Source: Bacteroides stercoris ATCC 43183
GTDB taxonomy: Bacteria > Bacteroidota > Bacteroidia > Bacteroidales > Bacteroidaceae
NCBI RefSeq assembly: GCF_025147325.1
Contig: NZ_CP102262.1
Coordinates: forward strand, 1,116,001-1,180,000
Direction: 5' to 3'
DNA length: 64,000 nucleotides
Part shown: positions 35,375-44,472 of the stretch, piece by piece
Layout: each line of letters begins with the position of its first letter
Position numbering within the stretch: position 1 is the first letter of the stretch
Translations under genes and position numbers: made by a program
The notes under the pieces: generated by a model
Databases searched by the model: none
What the model saw: the letters and a program-made list of their open reading frames with translations, nothing else
Told to the model about the DNA's origin: nothing

Positions 35375-37144
35375 ATGAAAAAAATATATTTATATGCAAT
35401 GGCATTGGGACTGATGTTCGCGTCGTGCGAAGATTTTTTGACTGAATATCCAAAAAATAAGATAACGCCTGACGATTTTTTTAAGACAGAGCGCGAGATA
35501 AGTCTTTATGCAAATTCTTTTTATGAAAAAGATATGCCAGGAGTTGGTGTAGCTACCGGAGACGGTGTAGCCGATATTATGGAGGTGGTTTCGGTAAGTT
35601 CGTATTTGACCTCGGGGTATGGGCCCGACAATCAAGGCGGATGGAGCTGGAGTGACTTACGGAATATCAACTATTTCATTGACCGCTTGAAACAGTCGCC
35701 TGTAAGTGATGATATTAAGAATAAATATATGGGATTAGCTAAGTTCTGGCGTGGCAAATTCTATTTTGAGAAAGTGAAAACTTTCGGTGGAGTTCCTTAT
35801 TATGATTACTGTTTAGAGCCTGATGATGAAGCATTGTATAAACCTCGTGATTCAAGGGAGTTTGTAATGGATAAGGTGTTGGAGGATTTGAATGAGGCTG
35901 TAAAATACCTTACTGACAAGAAAGATGAAACTTGTACAACAGTAACCCGGTATGTGGCGTTGGCCATGAAAGCACGTGTATGTTTGCATGAAGGTACATT
36001 CCGCAAATATCATCCGGAAATGAATCTGCCGGATGCTGATAAATGGATCAGAGAGGCTGCTTTGGCGGCAGAAGAGTTGATAAATTCTAAGCAATATAAA
36101 CTGTTGAATACCGGTGAAGCTGAAAAGGACTATCGTAAATTGTTTACAGCAGAGAACCGGGTAGGTGTGCGTTCTATTTTGGATGAGACTATTTGGGCAC
36201 AGGTGTATGATGCAGAATTCCGTCGTTGGCACGATGTGACATGGAAGTATAACTCTGCAACGTCAGGCTCTCGTTGGTCATTGACTCGTTCCTTTGTTAA
36301 TACTTATTTGATGAGAGATGGCAGTCGTTTTACGGATAAGGCAGGTTATGAAACGATGACTTTTCCGCAGGAAGTAAAAGATCGTGACTGTCGCCTGAAG
36401 CAGACAATTCGTACTCCGGGTTACAAACGTATAGATAAAGACAAGGAAATAACTGTTTTACCGGATTTTACTATCACATTGAGCGGTTATCACATGATGA
36501 AATGGTCTTTGGATAATACATTTTACGATGGCCAAGCAGAGGCTACAAATGCAATGCCTATATTCCGATATGCCGAGATATTATTGATTTATGCGGAGGC
36601 TAAAGCCGAGCTCGGTGAATTCACTTCGGATATATGGAATAAGACGATTAAATTGCTGCGCGAGCGTGCCGGTGTCAATGGTAAGGAACCGGAAACGGCG
36701 GATACTTATATGCAGGAAACTTATTATCCAAATATATCGGACAAGTATTTATTGGAAATTAGACGTGAACGTGCCATTGAGCTGATTGCCGAAGACCGTC
36801 GCTATGATGACTTGATGCGCTGGAAAGCTGCTGATTTATTGGCTGCAAATAGGACAAAATGGGAAGGTATTTACATCCCGAAAGTGAATGAAGGGTACGA
36901 TTTGGACGGTGACGGAAAGAATGATGTATGCTTCTACAAAGGTACTAAACCCAGTATTGCAGGAGTTAAGTTTGTGCAGCTTGGCGGTAACCTTACTCTT
37001 TCGGGTGATAAAAGTGGTTATTTGGTTTGGGGAGAAGCATTCCAACGGGAATGGGATGATAAGAAATATCTTCGTCCTATACCGAGAAATGTTAGAGTGA
37101 TAAATCCGGCTTTGGCACAGAATCCGGGCTGGGAAGAAAATTAA
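35375..37144 (+). CDS. SusD/RagB-family outer-membrane lipoprotein
   Basis: A 589-residue SusD-like protein with lipobox MFASC (Cys near residue 18) and the family start DFLTEYPKNKITPDDFFKTE. The TPR-like helices and the C-terminal hallmarks FRYAEILLIYAEAKAELGE and LLEIRRERAIELIAEDRRYDDLMRW are present. It binds glycan at the surface over the SusC channel. It follows susC by 15 bases. Confidence 0.93.
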   Translation: MKKIYLYAMALGLMFASCEDFLTEYPKNKITPDDFFKTEREISLYANSFYEKDMPGVGVATGDGVADIMEVVSVSSYLTSGYGPDNQGGWSWSDLRNINYFIDRLKQSPVSDDIKNKYMGLAKFWRGKFYFEKVKTFGGVPYYDYCLEPDDEALYKPRDSREFVMDKVLEDLNEAVKYLTDKKDETCTTVTRYVALAMKARVCLHEGTFRKYHPEMNLPDADKWIREAALAAEELINSKQYKLLNTGEAEKDYRKLFTAENRVGVRSILDETIWAQVYDAEFRRWHDVTWKYNSATSGSRWSLTRSFVNTYLMRDGSRFTDKAGYETMTFPQEVKDRDCRLKQTIRTPGYKRIDKDKEITVLPDFTITLSGYHMMKWSLDNTFYDGQAEATNAMPIFRYAEILLIYAEAKAELGEFTSDIWNKTIKLLRERAGVNGKEPETADTYMQETYYPNISDKYLLEIRRERAIELIAEDRRYDDLMRWKAADLLAANRTKWEGIYIPKVNEGYDLDGDGKNDVCFYKGTKPSIAGVKFVQLGGNLTLSGDKSGYLVWGEAFQREWDDKKYLRPIPRNVRVINPALAQNPGWEEN

Positions 37145-37186
37145 GTATAATATATAAATTGCTGTAATTTATATAAATGATGGTTG

Positions 37187-37240
37187 AGGCCGGGAGTGAT
37201 GCGACATTGGGGTACATCTCCCGGTCTCTATTCTTTTTTT
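37187..37240 (+). terminator. Terminator-like hairpin after susD
   Basis: GGCCGGGAG at 37188-37196 pairs with CTCCCGGTC at 37218-37226, followed by a run rich in T ending in eight T. It lies between susD and the second GH13 gene and may lower, not abolish, expression of the enzymes downstream. Confidence 0.7.
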
Positions 37241-37274
37241 TATTGATTGATGTTTGAATTATTATAGAAAAACA

Positions 37275-38957
37275 ATGAAAAGAGTAGAAATTATGAAATG
37301 GATTATATTTGTTAGTCTGTTCCTCGTTAGCGGAATAGTAAAGGCACAACATCTTCCGCAGTGGTTGGAAAAGGCGGTGGTTTATCAAATCTATCCGGCC
37401 TCTTTCAAAGATAGTGATGGTGACGGTATCGGCGACTTGAAAGGAATAGAATCGCAATTAGATTATATCAAGTCCATTGGAGTGAACACGATTTGGATTA
37501 GTCCGGTATTTTCTTCTGAGTTTTTTGATGGTGGATACGATGTGACAGATTTCTATTCTGTGGATGAGCGTTATGGAACAAATTCTCAGTTGGTGAGTCT
37601 TGTACAGAAAGTACATGAAAAAGGAATGAAGATTTTTATGGATCTTGTAGCAGGGCATACTTCTGACAAACACCCTTGGTTTTTACAATCCAAGCAGTCT
37701 GATGCGAATTTACAGTATAGCGATTATTTCATTTGGACACCTTCAAAAACGGAAAAACCGAAACAGTTTGTCTCTACAGATTGTGAGCGCGACGGTAATT
37801 ATATGAAGAATTTTTTCGATTGCCAGCCGGCACTGAACTATGGGTATGCCAATCCCAATCCGGAGCATCCTTGGGAACAATCGGTAGATGCCCCTGGTCC
37901 GCAAGCAGTTCGACGTGAATTGAAGAATATTATTTCTTTTTGGATGGACAAAGGTATGGATGGCTTTCGGGTGGATATGGCATACAGTCTGATAAAGAAT
38001 GATCCGAAGCATATCGAGACAAGCCGTTTATGGACAGGTATTAGCACTTGGTTCAAAGAAAAATATCCAGAGGGAGCTTTTATTGCCGAATGGGGAGAGC
38101 CAACCAATTCTATTGGTGGCGGATTCCATATCGATTTTCTGTTCCATATCGGACGAAAGGGGTATACTTCCCTTTTCTTCAATAAGAAAAAAACGGAAGA
38201 TATCAATTGTTATTTCGGGTTGGAAGGAGCAGGACAAGTTAAGCAGTTTATAGAAATGTACCAAAAAGAATATGGAAAGACGAAAGGAAAAGGATATATC
38301 TCTCTACCGACTTCCAATCATGATATATGGCGTCTGGCTTGTGGAAAACGTACAGATTTGAAACAGTTGAAAGTAGCAATGACTTTCTTATTGACTATGC
38401 CAGGAGTTCCTTGCATCTATTATGGTGATGAAATAGGTATGAAGTACATTGAAGGACTGCCAGATGTTGAAGGTAGTGTACTTGCTTCGCGAAATCGTGC
38501 CGGAAGTCGCACGCCGATGCAGTGGAACGGGTCTGTTAATTTTGGCTTTTCTACTGCTCCCGCAGAAAAGTTGTATATTCCGGTTGACCCGGAAGAGGAT
38601 GCCCCCACTGTGGAACAACAGCAGGCAGATGAGAACTCTTTGCTGAATTATGTACGTGATGTATTGAAATTGCGTGGTTCTTCCAAGGCCTTGGGAAATA
38701 CGGGAGACTGGAAGATGATCAGTAATGTGGAGCAGCCTTATCCTTTGATCTATTTGCGTGAAGCGGATGGAGAACGTTATTGTGTAGCTGTGAATCCAAG
38801 TGCTAAGAAAGTGGCAGCTAAATTTCCGGCATTCAAGTCTGGAAAATGGGAAATAGTGATAGGTGATAAGAAACAGGTAAAGTATAAAGCAGGCACAATA
38901 GAAGACCGCATAAACATGTCACCTGTATCTGCTGTGATTTTCAAGATTAATAAATAA
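37275..38957 (+). CDS. GH13 alpha-amylase-family enzyme, exported (second copy)
   Basis: A GH13 enzyme of about 560 residues and a paralogue of the divergent copy at 27.4 kb. The signal peptide ends near SGIVKAQ. Region I is DLVAGHTSDKHPW, the nucleophile Asp is in GFRVDMAYS, the Glu in IAEWGEP and the third Asp in SNHDIWRLA. The Glu/Asp loop differs from the first copy (SIGGGFHIDFLF here), so specificity may differ. ATG codons at 37275 and 37293 are both possible. It lies 7 bases before the alpha-galactosidase gene, so the two enzymes are made together. Confidence 0.88.
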   Translation: MKRVEIMKWIIFVSLFLVSGIVKAQHLPQWLEKAVVYQIYPASFKDSDGDGIGDLKGIESQLDYIKSIGVNTIWISPVFSSEFFDGGYDVTDFYSVDERYGTNSQLVSLVQKVHEKGMKIFMDLVAGHTSDKHPWFLQSKQSDANLQYSDYFIWTPSKTEKPKQFVSTDCERDGNYMKNFFDCQPALNYGYANPNPEHPWEQSVDAPGPQAVRRELKNIISFWMDKGMDGFRVDMAYSLIKNDPKHIETSRLWTGISTWFKEKYPEGAFIAEWGEPTNSIGGGFHIDFLFHIGRKGYTSLFFNKKKTEDINCYFGLEGAGQVKQFIEMYQKEYGKTKGKGYISLPTSNHDIWRLACGKRTDLKQLKVAMTFLLTMPGVPCIYYGDEIGMKYIEGLPDVEGSVLASRNRAGSRTPMQWNGSVNFGFSTAPAEKLYIPVDPEEDAPTVEQQQADENSLLNYVRDVLKLRGSSKALGNTGDWKMISNVEQPYPLIYLREADGERYCVAVNPSAKKVAAKFPAFKSGKWEIVIGDKKQVKYKAGTIEDRINMSPVSAVIFKINK

Positions 38958-38964
38958 TAGTATC

Positions 38965-41112
38965 ATGAAAAAACAACTGCTTATTTCTTTTTTTGCATTA
39001 TTATCTTTAGTGTGTATAAATGCGGAGAATAATAGAACAATTCGTATCTCTACCGATAATATAGATTTGATACTTCAAGTTGGAGAAAATGGGCGTTTGT
39101 ATCAGACTTATTTAGGTAAGAAATTGTTGTATGAACGAGATGTACGGGATTTTCCATGGAATGTATATGCTGCCTCGGACGGTAGTGTCAGTAAACGTGG
39201 TTGGGAGGTGTATAGTGGCTCTGGCAATGAAGATTTTTTTGAACCTGCCCTTGGTATCAGTCACAGTGATGGAAATCTTTCTACTATATTATATTATGTT
39301 ACTTCATACAATCAACCGGTGGAAGGAGGTGTGGAAACAGTCATACAGTTGCGCGATGATCAATATCCGGTAGATGTAATCTTACATTATGTAGCTTATC
39401 CGAAAGAGAATATCATCAAAACTTGGAGCGAAATCAAGCACCAAGAACGGAAACCGATTATTTTATCTACTTATGCTTCCACAATGCTTTACTTTAATAA
39501 TTCCAGTTATTATCTGACTGAATTCAGCGGTGACTGGGCTAAGGAAGCGCATATGAGCAGTCAGCAATTGCAATTTGGTAAGAAAGTGATCGATACCAAA
39601 CTTGGAAGTCGTGCTGCCATGCATGCTTATCCTTTTTTTGAAGTAGGATTAGACCAGCCGGTCAATGAACATCAGGGGACGGTTCTGATGGGTACTTTAG
39701 GGTGGACCGGTAACTTTCGTTTCACCTTTGAAGTAGACAACGTGGGCAATTTGCGCGTTATTCCTGCTATTAATCCTTATGCCTCCAACTATGAGCTGAA
39801 GGCTGGTGAAGTTTTTTCTACGCCTGAGTTTATTTTTACTTTAAGTTACAATGGCACAGGAGAAGGTAGCCGAAACTTTCACGAATGGGCTATTAATTAT
39901 AGTCTTAAAGATGGGCAAAACGACCGCATGACATTATTGAATAATTGGGAGAATACAAAGTTCAATTTCAATGAGGAAATACTTGTTAAATTGATGAAAG
40001 AGGCTAAATATTTGGGAGTAGATATGTTTTTGCTGGATGATGGATGGTTTGGCAATAAATATCCTCGTAAGAATGATCGTGCCGGTTTGGGAGATTGGGA
40101 AGTAACTCAAGATAAGCTTCCCGGTGGAATATCTGCTTTAGTGAAATCGGCTGAAAAAGCAGGAGTAAAATTTGGAATTTGGATTGAACCGGAAATGGTA
40201 AATCCAAAAAGTGCATTGTTCGAAAAGCATCCTGACTGGGCTATTAAATTGCCTAATCGAGAAACCTATTATTATCGTAATCAGTTGGTATTGGATTTAA
40301 GTAATCCCAAAGTACAGGACTATGTTTATAATGTTGTGGCAGGTATTTTAGAGGAGAATCCAGGTGTAGCTTTCTTTAAATGGGATTGCAATAGCCCGAT
40401 TACCAATATCTATTCTCCTTATTGGAAGGAGAAACAAGGACAGTTGTATATTGAGCATGTGCGTGGTATTTATAATGTCTTGAAACGTATTAAGAAAAAC
40501 TATCCTGATGTACCGATGATGCTTTGTTCTGGTGGGGGTGCAAGGTGTGATTATGAAGCATTAAAATATTTTACGGAATTTTGGTGTAGTGACAATACCA
40601 ATCCTGTGGAACGTATTTATATTCAATGGGGTTTTTCTCAGTTTTTTCCGGCTAAAGCCATGTGTGCACATGTAACCGGTTGGAACAAGGCAGCCTCTGT
40701 CAAATTTCGTACGGATGTGGCTTCCATGTGTAAACTCGGTTTTGATATAGGATTGAAAGAGCTTACTACCGGTGAAATTGCTTATTGTCAAATGGCTGTA
40801 GCCAATTGGAAACGCTTACAAAATGCCATAATGGATGGTATGCAATACCGTTTAGTTTCTCCGTATGAAAGTAATCATATGGCCATTAACTATGTAAGTA
40901 AAGATAGGGATAAAGCTGTTTTGTTTGCCTATGATATTTATCCTCGTTTTAAGGAAAAACTAATGCCGGTGAAGCTACAAGGATTAGATTCGAATAAACA
41001 ATATAGAGTAGACGAAATCAACCTGATGCCTGCTACACACTCTAAATTGAAAGCGAATGGGAAAATTTATTCCGGAGACTTTTTAATGAAAGTTGGCACT
41101 ACTGTCCCGTAA
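38965..41112 (+). CDS. GH36 alpha-galactosidase, exported; last codons replaced by IS sequence
   Basis: A 715-residue GH36 enzyme with a signal peptide ending near VCINAE, an N-terminal beta-sandwich, and the catalytic barrel. VDMFLLDDGWFG opens the barrel, AFFKWDCN holds the nucleophile Asp, and EFWCSDNTNP the acid/base Asp. An IS4-family element begins at 41102, so the last three residues after MKVGT (NEK before insertion) are now TVP; the length is unchanged and the enzyme is probably still active. It removes terminal alpha-galactose from the imported glycan. Confidence 0.88.
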   Translation: MKKQLLISFFALLSLVCINAENNRTIRISTDNIDLILQVGENGRLYQTYLGKKLLYERDVRDFPWNVYAASDGSVSKRGWEVYSGSGNEDFFEPALGISHSDGNLSTILYYVTSYNQPVEGGVETVIQLRDDQYPVDVILHYVAYPKENIIKTWSEIKHQERKPIILSTYASTMLYFNNSSYYLTEFSGDWAKEAHMSSQQLQFGKKVIDTKLGSRAAMHAYPFFEVGLDQPVNEHQGTVLMGTLGWTGNFRFTFEVDNVGNLRVIPAINPYASNYELKAGEVFSTPEFIFTLSYNGTGEGSRNFHEWAINYSLKDGQNDRMTLLNNWENTKFNFNEEILVKLMKEAKYLGVDMFLLDDGWFGNKYPRKNDRAGLGDWEVTQDKLPGGISALVKSAEKAGVKFGIWIEPEMVNPKSALFEKHPDWAIKLPNRETYYYRNQLVLDLSNPKVQDYVYNVVAGILEENPGVAFFKWDCNSPITNIYSPYWKEKQGQLYIEHVRGIYNVLKRIKKNYPDVPMMLCSGGGARCDYEALKYFTEFWCSDNTNPVERIYIQWGFSQFFPAKAMCAHVTGWNKAASVKFRTDVASMCKLGFDIGLKELTTGEIAYCQMAVANWKRLQNAIMDGMQYRLVSPYESNHMAINYVSKDRDKAVLFAYDIYPRFKEKLMPVKLQGLDSNKQYRVDEINLMPATHSKLKANGKIYSGDFLMKVGTTVP
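41097..41101. repeat. Left target duplication CACTA of the IS4-family element
   Basis: CACTA occurs here and again at 42414-42418. Removing the element and one copy joins GGC ACT AAT GAA AAA TAA, a clean end for the alpha-galactosidase gene. Confidence 0.6.
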
Positions 41113-42413
41113 AAGTGGATAAATAGTTCTTTGAAATTATTGAAATATAGTCAATTACACGGTTTTTTGAAATGAAACGGACTTGATTTTGCAACTTTGC
41201 AGTCTAATACAAATGGCTGCTATGTTCCAAGACAAATACGTATTCTCTCAATTAACCGCTTTTCTGAACAGGACTCAGTTCAACAACTATGTTCGCAAGT
41301 ATGATGGCAACAGATATGTGAAACATTTCACTTGCTGGAATCAGATGCTCGCGATGATGTTTGGACAACTGAGTAACCGTGAGAGCCTGCGAGACTTAGT
41401 CGTTGCTTTCGAGGCGCATAGGGCCAAGCAATATCATCTTGGTTTAGGTCGTGAACCGATAGCCAAGACAACTCTTGCGACAGCGAACCAGAACCGTGAT
41501 TACAGAATCTTCGAAGACTTTGCATTCTATATGATGAAGGAAGCCTGCGAGAAGCGGACGACCAACATCCTTGACATTTCCGGAAAGAAATATGCGTTTG
41601 ATTCAACAACGATTCCGTTGTGTCTTGCAACATTCCCATGGGCAAAGTTCCGAAGCAAGAAAGGAGGGGTGAAAGCTCATGTCTTATACGACATTGAAGC
41701 ACAAGTTCCTGCCTTCTATACTGTAACTACTGCATCAAAGCATGATTCCACAGCAATGTCTTCAATCCATTATGAACCAAATGCTTATTATATATTCGAC
41801 AGGGCTTATGACTCCTTTAAAGAACTCTATAGGATACATCTTACAGACTCTTTCTTTGTTGTCAGAGCCAAGACGAACTTAAAGTATAAGACAGTCAGAT
41901 GGAAGCGAAGAATGCCAAAGAACATAATGACAGATGCGGAAGTGAAACTGACCGGATATCTCTCCGAGAAAAAATATCCTGAGTCATTCAGACTCGTCCG
42001 ATATTACGACGAAGAGGATGACCGTGAGTTCACTTTTTTGACGAATGCAAAACAACTTTCTGCACTGGATGTCGCCGATCTTTATAAGAAAAGATGGTTA
42101 ATCGAGCTGTTCTTCAAATGGCTCAAGCAGCATCTCAAGATAAAGAAATTCTGGGGCACAACAGAGAACGCTGTTCGCATACAAATCAGTGTGGCTATTA
42201 TCACGTACTGTCTTGTGGCTATTGTCCAACATGATATGAAGTTGAAACGTTCAACCTATGAAGTTTTACAAATTCTCAGCATATCATTGACTGACAAAAC
42301 CCACTTGCGTGACCTGTTCGACAAGACTAATTTCAATGATGTCAAAGATCTAAATGATCCCCTGATTCCGGGGCTTTTTGATTAATTGTTTAACTCGTCC
42401 CATTTTAACGGGA
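41102..42413 (+). mobile_element. IS4-family insertion sequence, about 1.3 kb
   Basis: The left end begins CTGTCCCGTAAAAGTGG. The right end read inward on the other strand has TCCCGTTAAAATGGG, an imperfect inverted repeat with a small offset. A 5-base direct repeat CACTA flanks it. One intact transposase gene fills it. The exact outer bases could shift by one or two because TGTCCCGT at both ends overlaps the duplicated target. Confidence 0.75.
41213..42385 (+). CDS. IS4-family transposase
   Basis: A 390-residue DDE transposase. The first Asp is in KYAFDSTTIPLCL, the second in YYIFDRAYDSFKEL, and the Glu in the YREK-type motif YKKRWLIELFFKWLKQ, which is diagnostic of the IS4 family. I start it at 41213 (MAAMFQDKY); the open frame extends upstream to 41183 only through a TTG. 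The gene is intact, so the copy may be mobile. Confidence 0.92.
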   Translation: MAAMFQDKYVFSQLTAFLNRTQFNNYVRKYDGNRYVKHFTCWNQMLAMMFGQLSNRESLRDLVVAFEAHRAKQYHLGLGREPIAKTTLATANQNRDYRIFEDFAFYMMKEACEKRTTNILDISGKKYAFDSTTIPLCLATFPWAKFRSKKGGVKAHVLYDIEAQVPAFYTVTTASKHDSTAMSSIHYEPNAYYIFDRAYDSFKELYRIHLTDSFFVVRAKTNLKYKTVRWKRRMPKNIMTDAEVKLTGYLSEKKYPESFRLVRYYDEEDDREFTFLTNAKQLSALDVADLYKKRWLIELFFKWLKQHLKIKKFWGTTENAVRIQISVAIITYCLVAIVQHDMKLKRSTYEVLQILSISLTDKTHLRDLFDKTNFNDVKDLNDPLIPGLFD

Positions 42414-42515
42414 CACTAATGAAAAATAAAAATAAAAAAAACAGGTCTTCTTTCATGGTGCTTTTTTTAAATATTTTTTTATATATTAGGCAAATATAAT
42501 TAAAAATAATCAATT

Positions 42516-43279
42516 ATGAAAAACTTGTTAGTGAAAATCCTGTTTGTTGTTGTAGGACTTGTAATCGGTTCTTGTTCGCAAAGTGAAATAGAGGAGCAAG
42601 TCTTAAAGCCAAGTGTTGAACAAGTTCAAATGGAAGAACTAATTCAATATGTGGAAGATATAAAACCTTATGTGCCTGCTCCGCTTGATGTGCACACTCG
42701 TGGCTTTTGGAGTTCTTTTAGAAGCTGGTTTAAAAATCTAGGAAAAGCTGATGCCGGTGGCTATAGATGGGGACGTGATAATGGAATGAATTTTTGGAGA
42801 GGACTTCGTGTTTCTTTAACAACATCTTTGGTAACGGCAATAAATGGGGGGATGCTCGAACTGCCTGGAAGATAAATGATGAATGGAAAGTGTATTCTAA
42901 CTCTTCAAGGCAACATAAAGAGTTGGGTAATAGTCATAATAGGGCTATCTATGAACTTTGTCGGGAGAATCCAACCCTTAGATATGGCAGTAATATCAGT
43001 GATTCTGCTTTGTCATCGATGATTGAAACGAAACTTAAGCAGATGGGGTATAGTGATGTTGGTATATCTTCTTTAGAATGGGGAAATATAATAATTCTTA
43101 TAAGAAATTTGAAAAATGCACTTAACACGTCTTCAGATTTGAATAATGTTTTTATTGCAGGAATTTCAAGCTCACCAACTTTGGACTATCAGTTTTTGGA
43201 TGAATATTTAGATTCTGTTCTTTTGTTGGAAGATAGAGAAGAAATGATTACTTTTACGAAAAAATATATACAAAAATAG
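42516..43279 (+). pseudogene. Lipoprotein of unknown function, frame broken once
   Basis: A lipoprotein start (MKNLLVKILF, lipobox VIGSC) runs in one frame to 42875. A second frame overlaps from about 42794 and continues to 43279 with credible sequence (KWGDARTAWKINDEW onward). The shift falls within 42794-42875, which contains a G6 run at 42846-42851. The first part includes RGFWSSFRSWFKNLG and GGYRWGRDNG; I do not recognise the family. A single-base change would give one protein of about 250 residues. It could be an inactive gene, a slippage-controlled gene or a sequencing error. Confidence 0.65.
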
Positions 43280-43382
43280 ACTCTTTACCAGGGGTGAAAA
43301 AAGAGTTGTTAAAGGGAATGGTTTCGATTGCATTGTGCAGTATAAACCTTTGGGTTCCTGTTTAATAAACATCTCTTTTGAG

Positions 43383-43422
43383 AAAAAAGCCGTCTGAATG
43401 AGTGCTCAGTCAGGCGGCTTTT
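43383..43422. terminator. Bidirectional terminator between the lipoprotein and efp
   Basis: AAAAAAGCCGTCTGA pairs with TCAGGCGGCTTTT around a 12-base loop; A and T runs flank the stem on both sides. It lies between two convergent genes. Confidence 0.8.
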
Positions 43423-43448
43423 AATATTCTTAAGAGAAATGATTCCTC

Positions 43449-44015
43449 TTATGCTTTTACGCGGCTTACGTAAGAACCGTCGCGAGTGTCGATTTCGATA
43501 GTCTCGCCTTCGTTGATGAACAACGGTACACGTACGGTTGCGCCGGATTCTACGGTTGCAGGTTTCAGCGTGTTGGTAGCCGTATCGCCTTTCAGACCCG
43601 GTTCGGTGTAAGTAATCTTCATCTGAACCTTCACGGGTACGTCAGCATACAGAACGGTTTCGGTAGAAGCATCGGACACAACGTCTACAACCATTCCTTC
43701 GAGCAGGAAGTCCACACCGTTAATCAGGTCGTGGGCGATGGGAATCTGGTCGAAAGTTTCCTGGTTCATAAACTGGTAGTTGTCACCGTCGTGATAGAGA
43801 TATTGGTGCGGACGGCGTTCTACGCGTACGTCTTCCAGCTTTTCACCGATGTTGAAGCGGCGTTCCAGCACATAGCCGTTGACTACATCTTTCAGCTTGG
43901 TACGCATGAAAGTATTACCTTTTCCCGGCTTCACATGCAGGAAGTCGATGCAGAAATAAAGCTTGCCGTCCATGCGGATGCAAGTTCCGATTTTAATGTC
44001 TTGGGCATTAATCAT
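43449..44015 (-). CDS. efp: Elongation factor P
   Basis: EF-P relieves ribosome stalling at polyproline. All three beta-barrel domains are present in 188 residues: the KOW-like start with KPGKGNTFMRTKLKDVVNG (Lys in the modification loop), the OB domain, and the C-terminal VRVPLFINEGETIEIDTRDGSYVSRV. A minus-strand -7 box lies upstream; the gene is divergent from rpmH. Confidence 0.96.
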   Translation of the reverse strand: MINAQDIKIGTCIRMDGKLYFCIDFLHVKPGKGNTFMRTKLKDVVNGYVLERRFNIGEKLEDVRVERRPHQYLYHDGDNYQFMNQETFDQIPIAHDLINGVDFLLEGMVVDVVSDASTETVLYADVPVKVQMKITYTEPGLKGDTATNTLKPATVESGATVRVPLFINEGETIEIDTRDGSYVSRVKA

Positions 44016-44071
44016 ACTTTATAGTCTTTATTATTGTTATTTATTAAGATGTTTCGCTCAATTTGCGAGTG

Positions 44072-44079
44072 CAAAAGTA
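44072..44079 (-). promoter_or_regulatory. Promoter -7 box for efp
   Basis: On the minus strand TACTTTTG matches TAnnTTTG, 57 bases upstream of the efp start. Confidence 0.5.
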
Positions 44080-44153
44080 ATGGAAATCGGTAAAAAACAC
44101 AAAAAGTTTTGAGATAAAAAGAGTTATCTCTTGGTTATTTTAGAAAAAGTCTC

Positions 44154-44161
44154 TATTTTTG
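44154..44161 (+). promoter_or_regulatory. Promoter -7 box for rpmH
   Basis: TATTTTTG matches TAnnTTTG, with TTGG 19 bases upstream as a possible -33 element; the rpmH ATG follows 43 bases later. Confidence 0.55.
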
Positions 44162-44204
44162 CAGCCCGATTACGTAGAATAATAACATAAAACAAGATAC
44201 AGTA

Positions 44205-44366
44205 ATGAAAAGAACATTTCAACCTTCTAACAGAAAGAGAAAAAACAAACACGGATTCCGTGAGAGAATGGCTACAGCTAATGGTCGTAGAGTATTAGCC
44301 GCACGTCGTGCCAAAGGCAGAAAGAAACTGACTGTTTCTGACGAATACAACGGAGTGAAGGCATAA
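44205..44366 (+). CDS. rpmH: 50S ribosomal protein L34
   Basis: A 53-residue, very basic protein beginning [18 protein letters not shown] and containing [22 protein letters not shown], the L34 signature. It has its own promoter and terminator and lies divergent to efp. The usual rpmH-rnpA-yidC order is not present here; the next gene is a PASTA protein. Confidence 0.96.
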   Translation: MKRTFQPSNRKRKNKHGFRERMATANGRRVLAARRAKGRKKLTVSDEYNGVKA

Positions 44367-44389
44367 TCATTCCTTTTAATAGAGATAAG

Positions 44390-44432
44390 AGAGCCGCAAA
44401 GGACTGGTAACAGTGTTTTGCGGCTTTTCTTT
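44390..44432 (+). terminator. Terminator after rpmH
   Basis: AGCCGCAAA at 44392-44400 pairs with TTTGCGGCT at 44417-44425, followed by TTTCTTTT. Confidence 0.8.
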
Positions 44433-44472
44433 TGTGAAACTTTCAAGAAAACATCATTGCAATGCGCCTAAA

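Noticed and set aside
27357..41112. A classic starch (Sus) locus
   Set aside because: SusR, a GH97 enzyme and SusE/SusF are absent, and a GH36 alpha-galactosidase is present.
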